Source of the DNA: Marchantia polymorpha subsp. ruderalis
Taxonomy: Eukaryota > Streptophyta > Marchantiopsida > Marchantiales > Marchantiaceae
DNA: 64,000 nt
Assembly (NCBI GenBank): GCA_037833965.1
Contig: AP031354.1
Coordinates: 15,850,001 to 15,914,000, forward strand
Reading direction: 5' to 3'
Below the pieces are notes generated by a model. It did not search any database, was not told where the DNA came from, and saw only the letters and a list, made by a program, of their open reading frames with translations. Numbering within the stretch: the stretch's first letter is position 1; the number at the start of each line of letters is the position of its first letter. Both the position numbers and the translations under genes were made by a program. Below, piece after piece: positions 31,686-43,306 of the stretch.

Positions 31686-33999
31686 ACTCAAATTGCAATT
31701 TTTCACCCAATCATTTTACTCCAATATCATAATGAAAGTGCAAGCCTGAAAATATTTTTTGACTATCTTTACTCTACCAATTTTGCATCTATCACAATAT
31801 ATATTTGATGCAATGAATCGTAATACTTTACAAAATATTAAGGTCAAACAAAATTTACCATTTGCCATTTTGCAAAGTTACACATTGTATTTCATGTAGT
31901 ATTTATTTATAGTGTTAGCATGTCTAAGTGTGAATCAGACGGCAACATGTCTGACTTATTTAGCCAACGCTGAAGGGTCAGCCATTTAGAACTTCCCTCC
32001 CTCTTTTCACTCAGTAAGTGAATATATTAACAGTTACTTGCAATTAAAGACATAGTTAGTTTGTCGCGGATGCATGATCCTTATTCTGGCCTTTCAGGTT
32101 CTTCGGAAACAATCTACTCCCCTCGCTTCATGTTCACTGAGATATTGCTGCCGAAAGTCCTTGTGTCCTTACGTAGGAAGGTACAACACGGGCACTGCAT
32201 CCATCTCGGTGGTGGTCCCTCACGCAGAACTGATCGCTTCATGAACATATATGCTTCAGTGCAGAAGTGTACCGAAACTGATATTATTATTATTTTCAAC
32301 CTTTGTGAATACTTTGTGGAGTTCTTAGCTTAACAGAGGATAACTGAAGATCGATGGAATGAAAGTAGGGTCAAAACTGACACCTAGTTAGCTCGATTCT
32401 TTTGATGATTTTCTCTCGAGGGATGGTCAAACATGGAGGTATTTGCGGTTACAAAGTAAGAAAGTTTTGTGTACAGTATCTTGTGCTGGATAAAAGAATG
32501 CTACTGTGCCATCCATGAATCCTGCTCAGGTTGTGAAGAAAGTGACAAAGATACACAACACAATCTTACTTTTTAAATCAATCACCTCCATATCAATTGC
32601 CGATCCCACGAGAATTTACCATATATCAATATCATACTAGTCAAACGTATTCTGTTGTTGACATGATTTGAAGGATACACTGAGATGGAATACCGATATT
32701 CCAGCATGAAGATAAACAAGAAACTTCCCAGATAGTTGTCGGACATGTTTACCAAGGCTGCAACGAGTATGATGACATGCAGAACTCTTTACTAAATGTT
32801 ATTATGGACATATATAGACGTAACTGAAGTTAAAAAGTAAGAGTGCTACGCTGGATAAAAGAATACTACTGTGCAATCCATGAATCCTCTGAGGTTGTGA
32901 AGAGAGTGACGGAGAGATCGAAGGGAATGCGAGTCAAGATTCAGATCTCTACAACTCATCTCCAGCCAGCTGGAGAACTACAGAAGTACAATACATTACT
33001 TTCTAGTTAGGTTAGGGAAAGAAGACAGGCCGATAAACAATTTTCCGGGATGTCTGGTCTGAACTTGTATTCAAACTAGTGTGGCGTACCTTCCATGTGA
33101 ACAGGTGTTCCCAGTTTCCGTGCTAACTTATCGCATGGTATCTAAATTTAGAGAGAGTTGACTCTCTACATATACTGCTATAAAGAGGTTGAGCTCTCAT
33201 AACTTTTCCCTAGTTCTTATGGATCCCTGTTACTTCAAACAGTGTTGGTCTATCGTATTTTGAGGTTGCGACTTGCAAGTTCCGTGTGTCCTTTTCGTTG
33301 TTGGGGTTGAGGACGAAAACAGGGTACACTTCGGATATAACGCAACAAAAAACACTAATTAGGAAATAGCAATACAACCTTAGTATGGAGAATTTTGTCC
33401 CATATAGTTTATCACAGTCCCAACAGGAAAGAGCCTTCGCCACAAACAAACCACTTGCAACTAAACATTAGACAACTCTCCACTTCACATTTTAGTTAAA
33501 ACAGTAACATATAATAATATTCGCAACTGCTATAGTGCATGCACCAAAGGTTGGTCCATTACTCTCTTCCAGCCTCCTCGACGCTGAACATTACGATGAC
33601 ATTGCAACAATTTACGACCTGTTCCAACGCTTCCCATCTACATGGACGGACACGCGTTGGACAAGGGTATTGGTTTTGTCGTGTGATTGTAAATTAATAT
33701 GTGATGTGGCCAGGTGTAAGAGTGTGAGATGTAAATCTCTGGTTCACATACTCTAGAATCACATGCAATTGTGAATTTTTTGAACCTACGATTTTTTTTA
33801 AGACTTGGTGTGTGAAAGTGTCACCTTAAAGATTTGTTTATGGCGAAGACTTTTGTGTGTTGATTGTGAGATAGATTGCTGAAAAATTTTAATTCATCAC
33901 ACTTAGAACATGTCCAAACATGCTGAAAGTCATCTTGAGCTGACCCTTAATAAAAGTTTACAGTAGATTTACCAAGCTACTTAAAAATTTAACACCAAT
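31686..33999. other. Intergenic, no supported gene
   Basis: Ordinary-composition DNA. The short open frames (up to 90 codons) show no family features. It holds one imperfect direct duplication of about 75 bp (32480-32556 and 32843-32918). Confidence 0.6.
32480..32918. repeat. Imperfect direct repeat, two copies 365 bp apart
   Basis: GCTGGATAAAAGAAT...CTACTGTGC..ATCCATGAATCCT, followed by GGTTGTGAAGA.AGTGAC, appears at 32485 and 32850. The two copies are about 85-90% alike, and the sequence between them is unrelated. Confidence 0.75.
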
Positions 34000-34754
34000 T
34001 AATTCTTGTATATTACTTCACTACCTATGAAATTTGATTAATCGAAGAAGCTTTCATGTGTCAAATAGATTAGATATAACATTACATTTGTTCATATCTT
34101 TAATTATGTTTATATGATTACTTATGAGGTCTATTTTTCTTGTTACTATATCTTATTGCATGATTCAAACTTTATGTTGTGTATTATAACATATATAATC
34201 ATTTCAATATTTAAGTCTTCTATATATCATACTATAAATCAACAATATAGAGATAAATAAATCAACACATAAAAATAAAATTCAATAATACATTTTTTGA
34301 TAATTAAAGTAAAACTAAATTTTAAGATACATAGAAATATATATATTTTAATCAAATATATATTTCTTCTTTTATATTGTTTATGATAGTTCAAAATATA
34401 TTTTTGTACTTTTTTTAAACAATATATCAAGATAATCACTCCTGTATATTCATTAATGTAAATAAAAAATGCATTAAATGAATTTTTATTAAGAAATTTT
34501 AATTTTTTGATAAAAATATCATTCCGATAATTTTTATCAGTTTAAAAATAAAATTAGATAGTAGTTATACTTTATAAGCATAAATATTTATAAAATATCT
34601 TGATTTCATTATCATTAAATATTATTGCTTCAAAATTTGAACATCAAATAATTTGATCACAAGCAATTTATACAGAAAAAAAATTAATTTCTGATAAATC
34701 ATAATTACTTAAAAATATTATTCTCGAGTGATTATGATAAAATTGTATATTTTT

Positions 34755-34773
34755 AATGGTAAATGGTAAATGG
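34755..34773 (-). mobile_element. Heptamer tail-only insertion in AT-rich DNA
   Basis: ATGGTAAATGGTAAATGGA stands alone in AT-rich DNA with no LINE body next to it. Confidence 0.65.
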
Positions 34774-36289
34774 ATAAGGATTAATCAATTTCATCATCAA
34801 ACAAATTTTAATTGAATATTAACTGTATATATGCATAGAATGTATATTATTGTGATGATTTTGAATAAATTAAGTATTTTTTTTTTCAAAATATTAACGA
34901 AGTATTTAATTACATCCATGATCACATTTAAATTTTTTTAATAATATTTTTTCAATATAAAATTTATATTTAAAATTTTAGCTATAATCATAAAAAAATA
35001 TCTTATCATAATTTTAAAAATTAGACTAAAATTTATAACTTAAAAAATTTTATCTATTAATTTATTTGAAAACTTTTTGAAAATGAACAATTTTTCAAAT
35101 ATTTGTATAACTTTGAATTGATTACTTTTTTGTATTCAAAATCAATTATTTATATAACAAAATAAATATTATTAATCGAATTTTTTAAAATTCCCTCCTT
35201 TAAATTATTTTAAATTATATAATAATTTTCTAATAATTTTAAATTGTTATTAAAAATTTATATCAATTTTGAAAATCAATCACGTAATTATATACACTAC
35301 TTTAATTCATGTAACCTCTTAATAGTGACATAGAAGTCAATAACTATTAGGTTTTAACTTGTAAATCTATCGAATAAGAAGAGTGTTGGCAATAGTGACA
35401 TGATACTATCTAAAAGTAAAGGTTCCAACTGTAATTTTCAAAAAAATTCAAATTTGATTCTTTATTGCTCTTACCAGTCTAACTCCCAACCTTTGACTTC
35501 GCCTCCTACTCTCCACTAACATAGCATTGAATCAAACCACGTACCCTGCCTTGACTCCCCCTCACTACCTTGAACATTATAATGAATACATGATCTTCAT
35601 AATCAACATTTCTTTATTTTATTTTTATCTATTTATATAAGATTTGACATATAACAAGTTGATTACTTTAATAATATGTAGTACGTTACTGTGTTCAAAA
35701 CTAACATACTTCAAACTATTATATTTGAAGAAAAGATATACTATTTATCTATTTTTAGTGAATATTCTTATTGATTTTCATATTTTATGTTTTAAATTTT
35801 TTCTTGATTTAACTTCATTCAAACTCATATGCTAATTTATATTTTCTTCATACAATGATGATTAGATTTCTCAATTTTCTGAAATTTCAAAAGTTACATT
35901 TTATGAATTTAAAAGTACAACTATGTTTTTATTTGATGTTTTTTACTTCTCATTTTTTTTTACTTTTAAATATCTTTAATTATCCTTATATTAGTTATAT
36001 TTTTTATCAAAAATAATTCAGTAAAAAAATTAGAAAATTTTTTAAATAATAAATCAGTAATAATACATTAATACATAAAATTAATAAAATAGAATTTTAT
36101 ATGAAATGAAAATTAAAATATATGAATACGATATAATAAAATTTAAAAAAATATATATATTCAATTCAAAATAATGATTTTGCATATCTTGACATAAGAA
36201 AATTATTAAATCTATAATATATATGAATATGATTTTTTGCATACGAAAAGATGATTGTTAGTAATATTTGTCTAAATATTAATTTTATG

Positions 36290-36355
36290 TGTTCTTCAAC
36301 CTTTTAAACCTTTGAATCCCTTGGCTTGTTCTATTACCATAAACTATTTATGTAT
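36290..36355 (+). mobile_element. Decayed LINE 3' end
   Basis: Reads like a mutated 3' UTR: AACCTTTTAAACCTTTGAATCCC...GGCTTGTTCTATTACCAT, matching AGCCTTTTGACCCTTTGGGT...GGCTTGATCTATTTACCAT at most positions. Confidence 0.6.
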
Positions 36356-36534
36356 AAGATTTTATATTATTTTCATTGTAGGATAGTTTAAGTTAAAAAA
36401 ATTTCAATTTATAACAAAAAATTTTAATACCAAAAAATCAATTCATTCATATTTAAGTAAAATTTATTTTTATTTTTCAATTATTTTAAGAATCCAAAAA
36501 AATTTCACACATTTTTTTATTTTTTTCTTTTCAT

Positions 36535-36990
36535 TAAATGATAAATGATTCTAAATCAAGTACGGGACTCAAAGGATTAAAATGCTGAAAAATACAATAC
36601 ACACGAAAAACCACAAACAAGAAAAAAGATCCCAAAAATCAATCACTTGCTTGTGTCAAGAGCACTAGATTGGTAACTAATGATGTATAACAACCTAAGT
36701 TTAAAACAACTAACGGTAATAAAGATTAAAAAAATTTCCACATCTATATTATGAGAAGCCTAATCTCTTTGTAACTAAGACAATAACAAATACATGCTCT
36801 TCATACTCAAGTACATGTGACCTTAGGTATATACCTACGGTCACATAATCTACAAATAGGTTCACACCTATCAATATTAAACCAACGTATTTACTCAATT
36901 TGGCCCAATTTACTTTTTTGACCCTTTGGGTCCCACGGGGCTTGATCTATTTACCATTTACCAATTCCAAGCCTATGAGATCCATTACTC
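36535..36990 (-). mobile_element. Relic beta-like LINE 3' end
   Basis: A worn minus-strand 3' UTR and ORF2 C-terminus: ...GGGACTCAAAGGATTAAAATGCTGAAAAATACAATAC, then remnants of the ALGTS stop region, the knuckle and the RHRTGSHRLGIEEGRW coding segment. Many indels. It is interrupted at 36901 by a later 3'-end insertion. Confidence 0.75.
36901..36962 (+). mobile_element. 62-bp LINE 3'-end insertion, TSD AATT
   Basis: TTTTTTGACCCTTTGGGTCC...CTTGATCTATTTACCATTTACC, flanked by AATT (36897-36900 and 36963-36966). The target CTCAATTCCAAGCCTATGAG is continuous in other copies. The insert is far better preserved than the relic around it, so it is younger. Confidence 0.85.
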
Positions 36991-38990
36991 TCATTGTTAT
37001 TAATATGATATACCTAATGATAATGATATTAATTATAAGATCAATATCATTATATTATATCTTTGCTTCATCAATTTCAATAAAAAAAAGTGCATGATTG
37101 TGGTTGCTAAACAACTAAAATTTTAAGCATAATATTTGTTATTCTTAATATCATACTTCATTAGTTCACATGAGAAAATTTGATCAAATTAGTTTTACGT
37201 ATTATATGAAAATTCATAGTAATCTAAACACTTGAAAAAAACTCAATTATGCTTTTAGTAAAGAAAATTTTTAAACAAAATATGTTAAAAAGCAAAGACA
37301 ATATTCTGATCATTTTTTGTACTTAGCATGTGTCTCTATCGTATGAAAAACAAAGTAGCTCATTATAAATTTGCTTACTAATTCTATATATTTATACAAT
37401 ATGTGCCAATAATTTTAATGTATCCAATCTAAAATTCACATTATCAAATCATTGATGTTTTAGAAAATGTGAACAATGATAATATTTAAATAAATATTAT
37501 ATATTTTTGTCTATTTATGTTGATTTGATGTTTGATCATATGATTATAAATGAAATTTTTTGGTGCATAATCTGATTTTTTTGAAAGTAGCATCATCCAC
37601 TATAAACAATATAGAGTTAGTTGTTGAAATAAATATTGAAAATATCTGCTTTTAAAGTTAATTTTTGTATTTTAGAGTTCAAAAATCTTAAACCTGATTA
37701 AAAGTAATATTATCAATTCGAATGCACAATCGTACAAAAGTTAAAAATCTGATTATTGAAGGGATGGACATAAATACAACTAACTTTATAATGAAACTTT
37801 ACTTTATACAATCATACAGTAAGTTGTGATGCATAAAATTCTGATCGATTGATTAAGATTATAAGTATGAAATTTAGTAGAATAATAGTATATTCAACTA
37901 TATCTCTAAAGGTAAAGTATGTATAAAGGTTGCAAACCTATGTTATTAAAAATAATATGTTAAAAAAAGTTGAATCTATAGAAAAACAACCTCATTCATC
38001 CATGTAAAAAACAATGAAATGCATTAGATGAATGTTTTTTTTAAAGTAGAAAGTAGTAAAGATATTCTACGACAAATTGGAATTGAAGCTTATTGTAGTG
38101 TTAGTGGAATCATATTGTAGTGTTCTTAGATGAGTATAACAGTAAACTTTGCAATGTTATCAATATTTTTAATTATATGTGGTTTGTATACTACGAATTT
38201 CTTGAAAGTTCATTACAAGAAGCTAAACATAATCGTGCAAGATTTAATTGATTGAATGCTAAACGAAATAATCAGCATAAGATCTATGATTATAGATTTT
38301 GATAATAATCCTGTATAGCCGTAATGTTGACGAGACTTGTAAGAGCTTTTGGATAAATAAAAAATTAGACATGTTCATGCACATTCACAACACATATGAT
38401 ATACATATGCTCATAGATGGATCTGGCCATGTAGTGCATAATAAGTTTTATGATATTGGCAACAATCAAACATCTATGCAAAGCGCATTGTGGAGGGTAA
38501 ACTAGCACAACACATTTGAGATAAAAGAAGAATACAATTAGATCATGCAGGCATTTAGATTTAGAAAATAAAAATATACGAATTTTTGTAAAAAAATATA
38601 TCAAGATTTTTCAAATAAAATTTTAAATATTTTATAATTTTATTTTTGGTGTAAAAATTTCACATTCCGCAATGACCAAGTTTTGGAATCTTTAAACTGC
38701 CATTCATCAAAGTGAAGGGTTAGTTATACTTCATTTAGGGCTAATTACCTCTACTATACACATTATTATTTGAGTGGTCGGAACACCATATAGTTGCTAT
38801 TTTATCAATATTACCTTACATCTGCCAATGATAGAACTGCGTATAGTAGAGTGAAGATTAATTAGCTCTAAATGAAAGATAACGAGACTCTCATTTCATC
38901 AAATTTTCTATGTTACACATTTAATTATACAAATTTATTTCTCAATTGATTTATTATTCAGTTTATCAGATTTAAATTATTTCAATTTAC

Positions 38991-40290
38991 AAATAAATTT
39001 TAACTGTGAGTGGATGAATTTTTAATTATCTACTCAAATCGAAACTTGAATCTCGAAGATGTGTGTCCCATGATGCTCGGGCTTTCTGCTTCCTTGCAAT
39101 TGTTTGTCGGTATACGAACGGAACTGATGATGCTCGGTATTTTGGTCGTCATCATTTGTTTGCAGGTTTATTGCCTGCTATACGAACCAAAGTCGACCGT
39201 AAGTCGGTACGCACAGTACCAGAAGGCATCAGTCCACCGATATATGTACAGTATCAACAGTTCTACCACCACTTGACCACCCACTCCTGCCTTCGGGTTT
39301 TAACAGATCGGACTTTTGTGGTGCATCCCTGAACGAAGGGTCGAGGTAACGAACGGGTCGCTTTCCAAGTCACTGCGGCAGAAATTCGAAGCCACCAGAT
39401 TCAAGTCCAGTAACTATCTGCTCTGTTCCAGGCGGACCTAGAACCGTAAGTGAATAATCCGTGGCCGCGTCGGAGGCTTCGGCTTTGCAGACGCTCGACC
39501 TGATTGGTCACGAGAACGAACCTGCCCGCCGTCACTTTTTATTGGTCAAGGTTTTGCGTACGTCGTGTAGCGGAGTCGGTATCTTAACACCGACTCCGCT
39601 ACATCTTGGCTGCGGTACATCCAGTCTACATTGCATCGGAACTCATGACTCGACATGGCAAGCACAGGGTACATCACGAACGTACCTGATGGGCGCTGGG
39701 TACACGTTATATTCAAGCAGCTTAGGAGCGCACTTATAACACAGACGGGAGCTGCTTAAAGCTGCATTACATATCCCGGGACGAGTTCTTGATAGCGGGC
39801 GGTGAAACTCCAATCGGTCGTGGGATTGGATTGCATGACGGAGAGCGGCGAGAATCAGTCAGAGAGTTTGTTTCTTACGTGTCGTGGCGACAGCAGGAGG
39901 AGGCACTTGCCAAAACGAACGGCTGGAGGCGAGAAAGGTGTCACACAACAACATATTTCCGTACAGTTGTGTTGTCCTCGGCAGCTCGTGGCAAAGTCGC
40001 TCGCCGTCGGGGTTATTGTGTACTGCAGCTGGGTCCCTTTGTGTGAAGTTCAGTCCTAGTTGTTACCAGTGAGAAGGGACGGCGCGCGTTGAGGTGGCGC
40101 TTATCATTTGTCGAATTTTCGATTGTGCGCCGATAAGAGGGGACGAGTATAAGCAGTCAAGAGTATTTGTGTGATATTTGACTTGTCCTCAGGTGACATC
40201 TGAGAGAGGGTTGCGAAATTGTATGTAGGTGTGCGTGTGGGTGAGAGGTTTTGAATTTAAGTCTCCGGTTGGATCTCGTGTTACTGCGTC
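38991..40290 (+). other. 5' flank and probable leader of the NFD4-like gene
   Basis: Base composition rises to about 50% GC here. No protein-coding exon can be supported: the overlapping short frames (39010-40072) are mutually exclusive and match nothing. The transcription start cannot be placed. Confidence 0.4.
39566..39603. repeat. Perfect 15-bp hairpin upstream of the NFD4-like gene
   Basis: TGTAGCGGAGTCGGT (39566-39580), 8-nt spacer, and its exact reverse complement (39589-39603). GC-rich stem, about 690 bp before the start codon. Function unknown; it could be a structured leader or promoter element or a remnant of a palindromic transposon end. Confidence 0.8.
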
Positions 40291-42734
40291 ATGGGTATCA
40301 GAGAGGCTGTGGGAATGCAGTCTCAAAGATCCATCATTATTTGGAAATGGATGGGCTTTGTGACAGCGATATGGGTTCAGTCCATATCGGGGAACAACTA
40401 CACATTTGCCAATTATTCAGCGGATCTCAAGAAGGTGATGGACTACGATCAGGTTCAACTCAACACGCTCAGTGTCTCCAAGGACGTGGGAAAGAGCTTC
40501 GGTTTGGTCGCAGGTTTTTGTGCTGACCTGCTTCCTCCATGGGCTATTTTGATGATCGGCTCGCTGGTCGGTCTGGTGGGCTACGGCGTCCAGTGGCTCG
40601 TCGTGAGTCAGAGAATCGCTCCTCCTCCAATGTGGCAGGTGTGACAATCCTTCTACCTGGTTCTCTGTTGCCACCCTCATTATATGTTTTTCTGGTCGGT
40701 GTTCTTCATGGTGGCATTTGTTGCGTCACGAATTACTTGCCCCCTGCATGTGGGTAGAGGCCGTGAGTATTGCGGAAGTGCGCACAGTTAATATGGTGTT
40801 CCTTTTTACATCTGTTTCTGCTACACGGTGACAGTTTCTGAATACAGTAGTGAGTCCGAACTTTGGGTCACGAGTCTTGAGGAACCTTTTCGAGAAGTTG
40901 CGACTGTGTGGACAATCTTGAGTATTAGCCTTTTCGTACTATACGCTTGTGAACATTGTCTTTGATATTATTTGCAATGTTGGATGTATCTTAGTTTTCA
41001 TGGGACTGATGCGGAGACCCACCATGTATGCAGATGGCTATCGCAATGTGTCTCGGAGGAAACAGCACCACTTGGATGAACACCGCGTGTCTCGTGACTT
41101 GTCTGCGCAACTTTGCTGGGAATCGGGGTACCATATCAGGGCTAATGAAGGGGTACATAGGTCTCAGTACAGCCATTTTTACTGTGCTCTGTACAAGTCT
41201 TTTCACGGGGAACAGCTCTGCTTTTCTGCTGCTCCTCGCTCTCTTGCCGCTGGGAGTGAATGCAACTGCCATGGTTTTTATGAAACCTGTTGCCTCGTCC
41301 ACCAGCTCCAAGGAAGACAGGGAAGAGCAAACCGGCTTTAACATTGTAAACATTATTGCAGGAGCTCTTTCTCTGTATTTGTTATCCTACTCAATCGGAG
41401 CGGAGGTCATCGACAATTATCCAGTTCTAAATAAACTGTTTGCAATTGGACTCATCATCTTTTTGATGCTCCCTCTCGTAGTACCTGTTCGGCTATTGAT
41501 CCTGGAGCGTATTTCACTCGCTTCCTTGAGTCTTGCTAAATCCCAGAAATCTGTTGAGGAAATTCAGGAGCCTCTGTTAAAAGGTGCTCGTGTCAACGAT
41601 TCAGAGACTGAATCCCATGTGGAGAGTTCCACAGGCGCAGAAAGTTCAGCAGTATTGAGCGGTGCTGCCACTGTGGCCGATGTGGAAGAAGCAGTTTCTC
41701 TCGGTCACTATGAAAGTAAAGCGTTAAAACTTGGTGACGAGCACACGGCTTGGGAGGCACTTTTCACGTTAGAGTTTTGGGTGCTGTTCTTCACGTTCTT
41801 GTGTGGAATTGGAACCGGAATCACAGTCATGAACAACTTTGGGCAGATTGGGCAGTCTCTTGGCACAAGCGACGTCGCGATTTTTGTTACCTTCATCAGC
41901 ATCTTTGGATTTTACGGAAGAGTTGCAGCGGGCGCCATTTCCGAACATTTTGTTAGGTTAGTCAATTCCTCCACTTCAATTTCCTTGATGTAATGTTATA
42001 GAACTTTCTTGTTCACTCATCGATTGAGTCGAATTCAGAACTTCTGAAGTGATAACGGTAGTTCTTATTTCGCTGATTATCTTCTCCTGTGTCTGTTGGG
42101 GTATATCGTGATATGAATTGGAAGGGGAGTTCTCTGGTTTTGTTCTCTGTCATTAGTTGACATGTCGGATGGACTTTGGTGATGCAGAACATCGGGCTTG
42201 CCCAGACCCGCTTGGATGGGGATTTCCAAACTGTTTATGATAGCCGGTTACCTGTATATGGGAGCAGGAGGACCAGGATCATTGTATATCGGCTCTATTA
42301 TCGTGGGTGCAGCTTACGGTGTTCACATTACTATCACGGTTCCAACGGCATCAGAAATGTTCGGTCTCAGAAATTTTGGTCTGATGTACAACATTCTTGT
42401 TTTGAACATTCCTTTGGGATCTTTCCTCTTCTCTGGACTCCTAGCAGGGTTTCTTTACGATCGTGAAGCTGCAAAGGAATTGCCCGTAGGATCGAACGGT
42501 TTTGGCAAACTTTTATCGAACTGGTTGCTCGAGCAGCCTCGGGGAGATGATTCTGCTAAAACTTGCATGGGCAGCCACTGTTTTAGCCTGCTCTTCACTA
42601 TAATGGCAGTAGTGTGTGCCTTAGGGCTGCTGCTCGACATCTTCTTGGCGCTTCGTCTTCGTCCTCTGTATCAAGCACTGCGCAGTAAGAGAAATGCAAC
42701 GATGCGTCAAACTTCCGCGCAGAGACGTAAGTGA
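40291..42734 (+). CDS. NFD4-like / nodulin-like major facilitator protein (3 exons)
   Basis: Joined exons 40291-40638, 41034-41956 and 42188-42734 give 605 residues. Both introns follow GT-AG (CAG|GTGTGA ... GCAG|ATG, phase 0; GTTAG|GTTAGT ... GCAG|AACATC, phase 2), and the reading frame closes only with these sites. The N-terminal nodulin-like half opens with WKWMGFVTAIWVQSISGNNYTFANYS (residues about 17-42) and carries CLGGNSTTWMNTACLVTCLRNF just after the first splice. A hydrophilic loop at about 290-360 (SQKSVEEIQEPLLKGARVND) separates it from the C-terminal MFS half, with GTGITVMNNFGQIGQSLG and the family signature EMFGLRNFGLMYN. About 12 membrane helices are expected. Family members are membrane carriers of mostly unknown substrate; Arabidopsis NFD4 is linked to nuclear fusion in the gametophyte. 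Which paralogue this is cannot be decided. Confidence 0.88.
40639..41033 (+). other. Intron 1 of the NFD4-like gene
   Basis: 395 bp, GT...AG, phase 0. It falls between Gln116 and Met117, joining PPPMWQ to MAIAMCLGG. Confidence 0.8.
41957..42187 (+). other. Intron 2 of the NFD4-like gene
   Basis: 231 bp, GTTAGT...GCAG, splitting Arg424 (AG|A). The joined protein reads EHFVRTSGLPRPAWM, which matches the ...R..LPRP.WM pattern of the family. Confidence 0.8.
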
Positions 42735-43227
42735 CTAAGAACCAACAACTTGCCGTAAGCGAGATCTAGATGGAACGACGGAATCCAGACAGATTTTGCT
42801 TCCTTCTGCTTGCAAAGATGGTCGTAGAAATGAGGAAATGAGAGATTCAATTAGGCAAACCGTATTCAGAAAGAGATCATTTTTTCGAGAGTGCGCCTCC
42901 AGCAGCCCTCAACATGTATGTTATTTCGGGAGGGAACGAGTTAGTGAGTTACATAAGACGGAGATGTGAATTGGAAATCCCGACACGTCTTACTTCTGCT
43001 ACCAAAGATGGTAGTACTAGTAATAAAGAAGAAAGTTTCAAGTCAGAACATTTGGTAGTTTATCATGCCATAATATCTTCAATGTGCGTTAGGCAAATCT
43101 TCAAGTTGTTTTTCACGATAATAGGGAACGAATGAAAGTCCATACAACCAACCACCAGCAATGTCCCAAACAGGACAATACTCATTGATGTTTGATCAGG
43201 ATAGTGAATGTTAAAAGCCCTTTATTG
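42735..43227 (+). other. 3' flank of the NFD4-like gene with a possible poly(A) signal
   Basis: AATAAA at 43022-43027, about 290 bp after the stop, is a candidate polyadenylation signal. No other gene is seen. A gamma LINE tail begins at 43228, about 0.5 kb behind the gene. Confidence 0.4.
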
Positions 43228-43306
43228 TAAATGGTAAATAGATCAAGCCTGTGGGACCCAAAGGGTCAATAGGCCAAAAAACACAAAACAAACAATCAAC
43301 TCCAAA

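Larger units (their letters stand above)
34000..38990. other. Very AT-rich intergenic block with LINE relics
   Basis: Long A/T runs throughout and no credible coding frame. It contains a tail-only insertion (34755-34773), a worn LINE 3' end (about 36290-36355) and a relic beta-like 3' region (36535-36990). The composition contrasts sharply with the LINE nest and with the gene region that begins near 39 kb. Confidence 0.7.

Noticed and set aside
32061-32333. 90-codon frame in intergenic DNA
   Set aside because: An antisense frame of similar length overlaps it; no motif or codon bias supports either.
34239-35835. Short Ile/Leu/Tyr-rich frames in the AT-rich block
   Set aside because: Composition alone explains them.
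39010-40072. Overlapping 60-90 codon frames upstream of the NFD4-like gene
   Set aside because: They overlap in different frames, have no family features and lie in the likely leader or promoter.
42914-43135. 73-codon frame downstream of the NFD4-like gene
   Set aside because: No recognisable features; lies in the probable 3' UTR and contains the candidate poly(A) signal.
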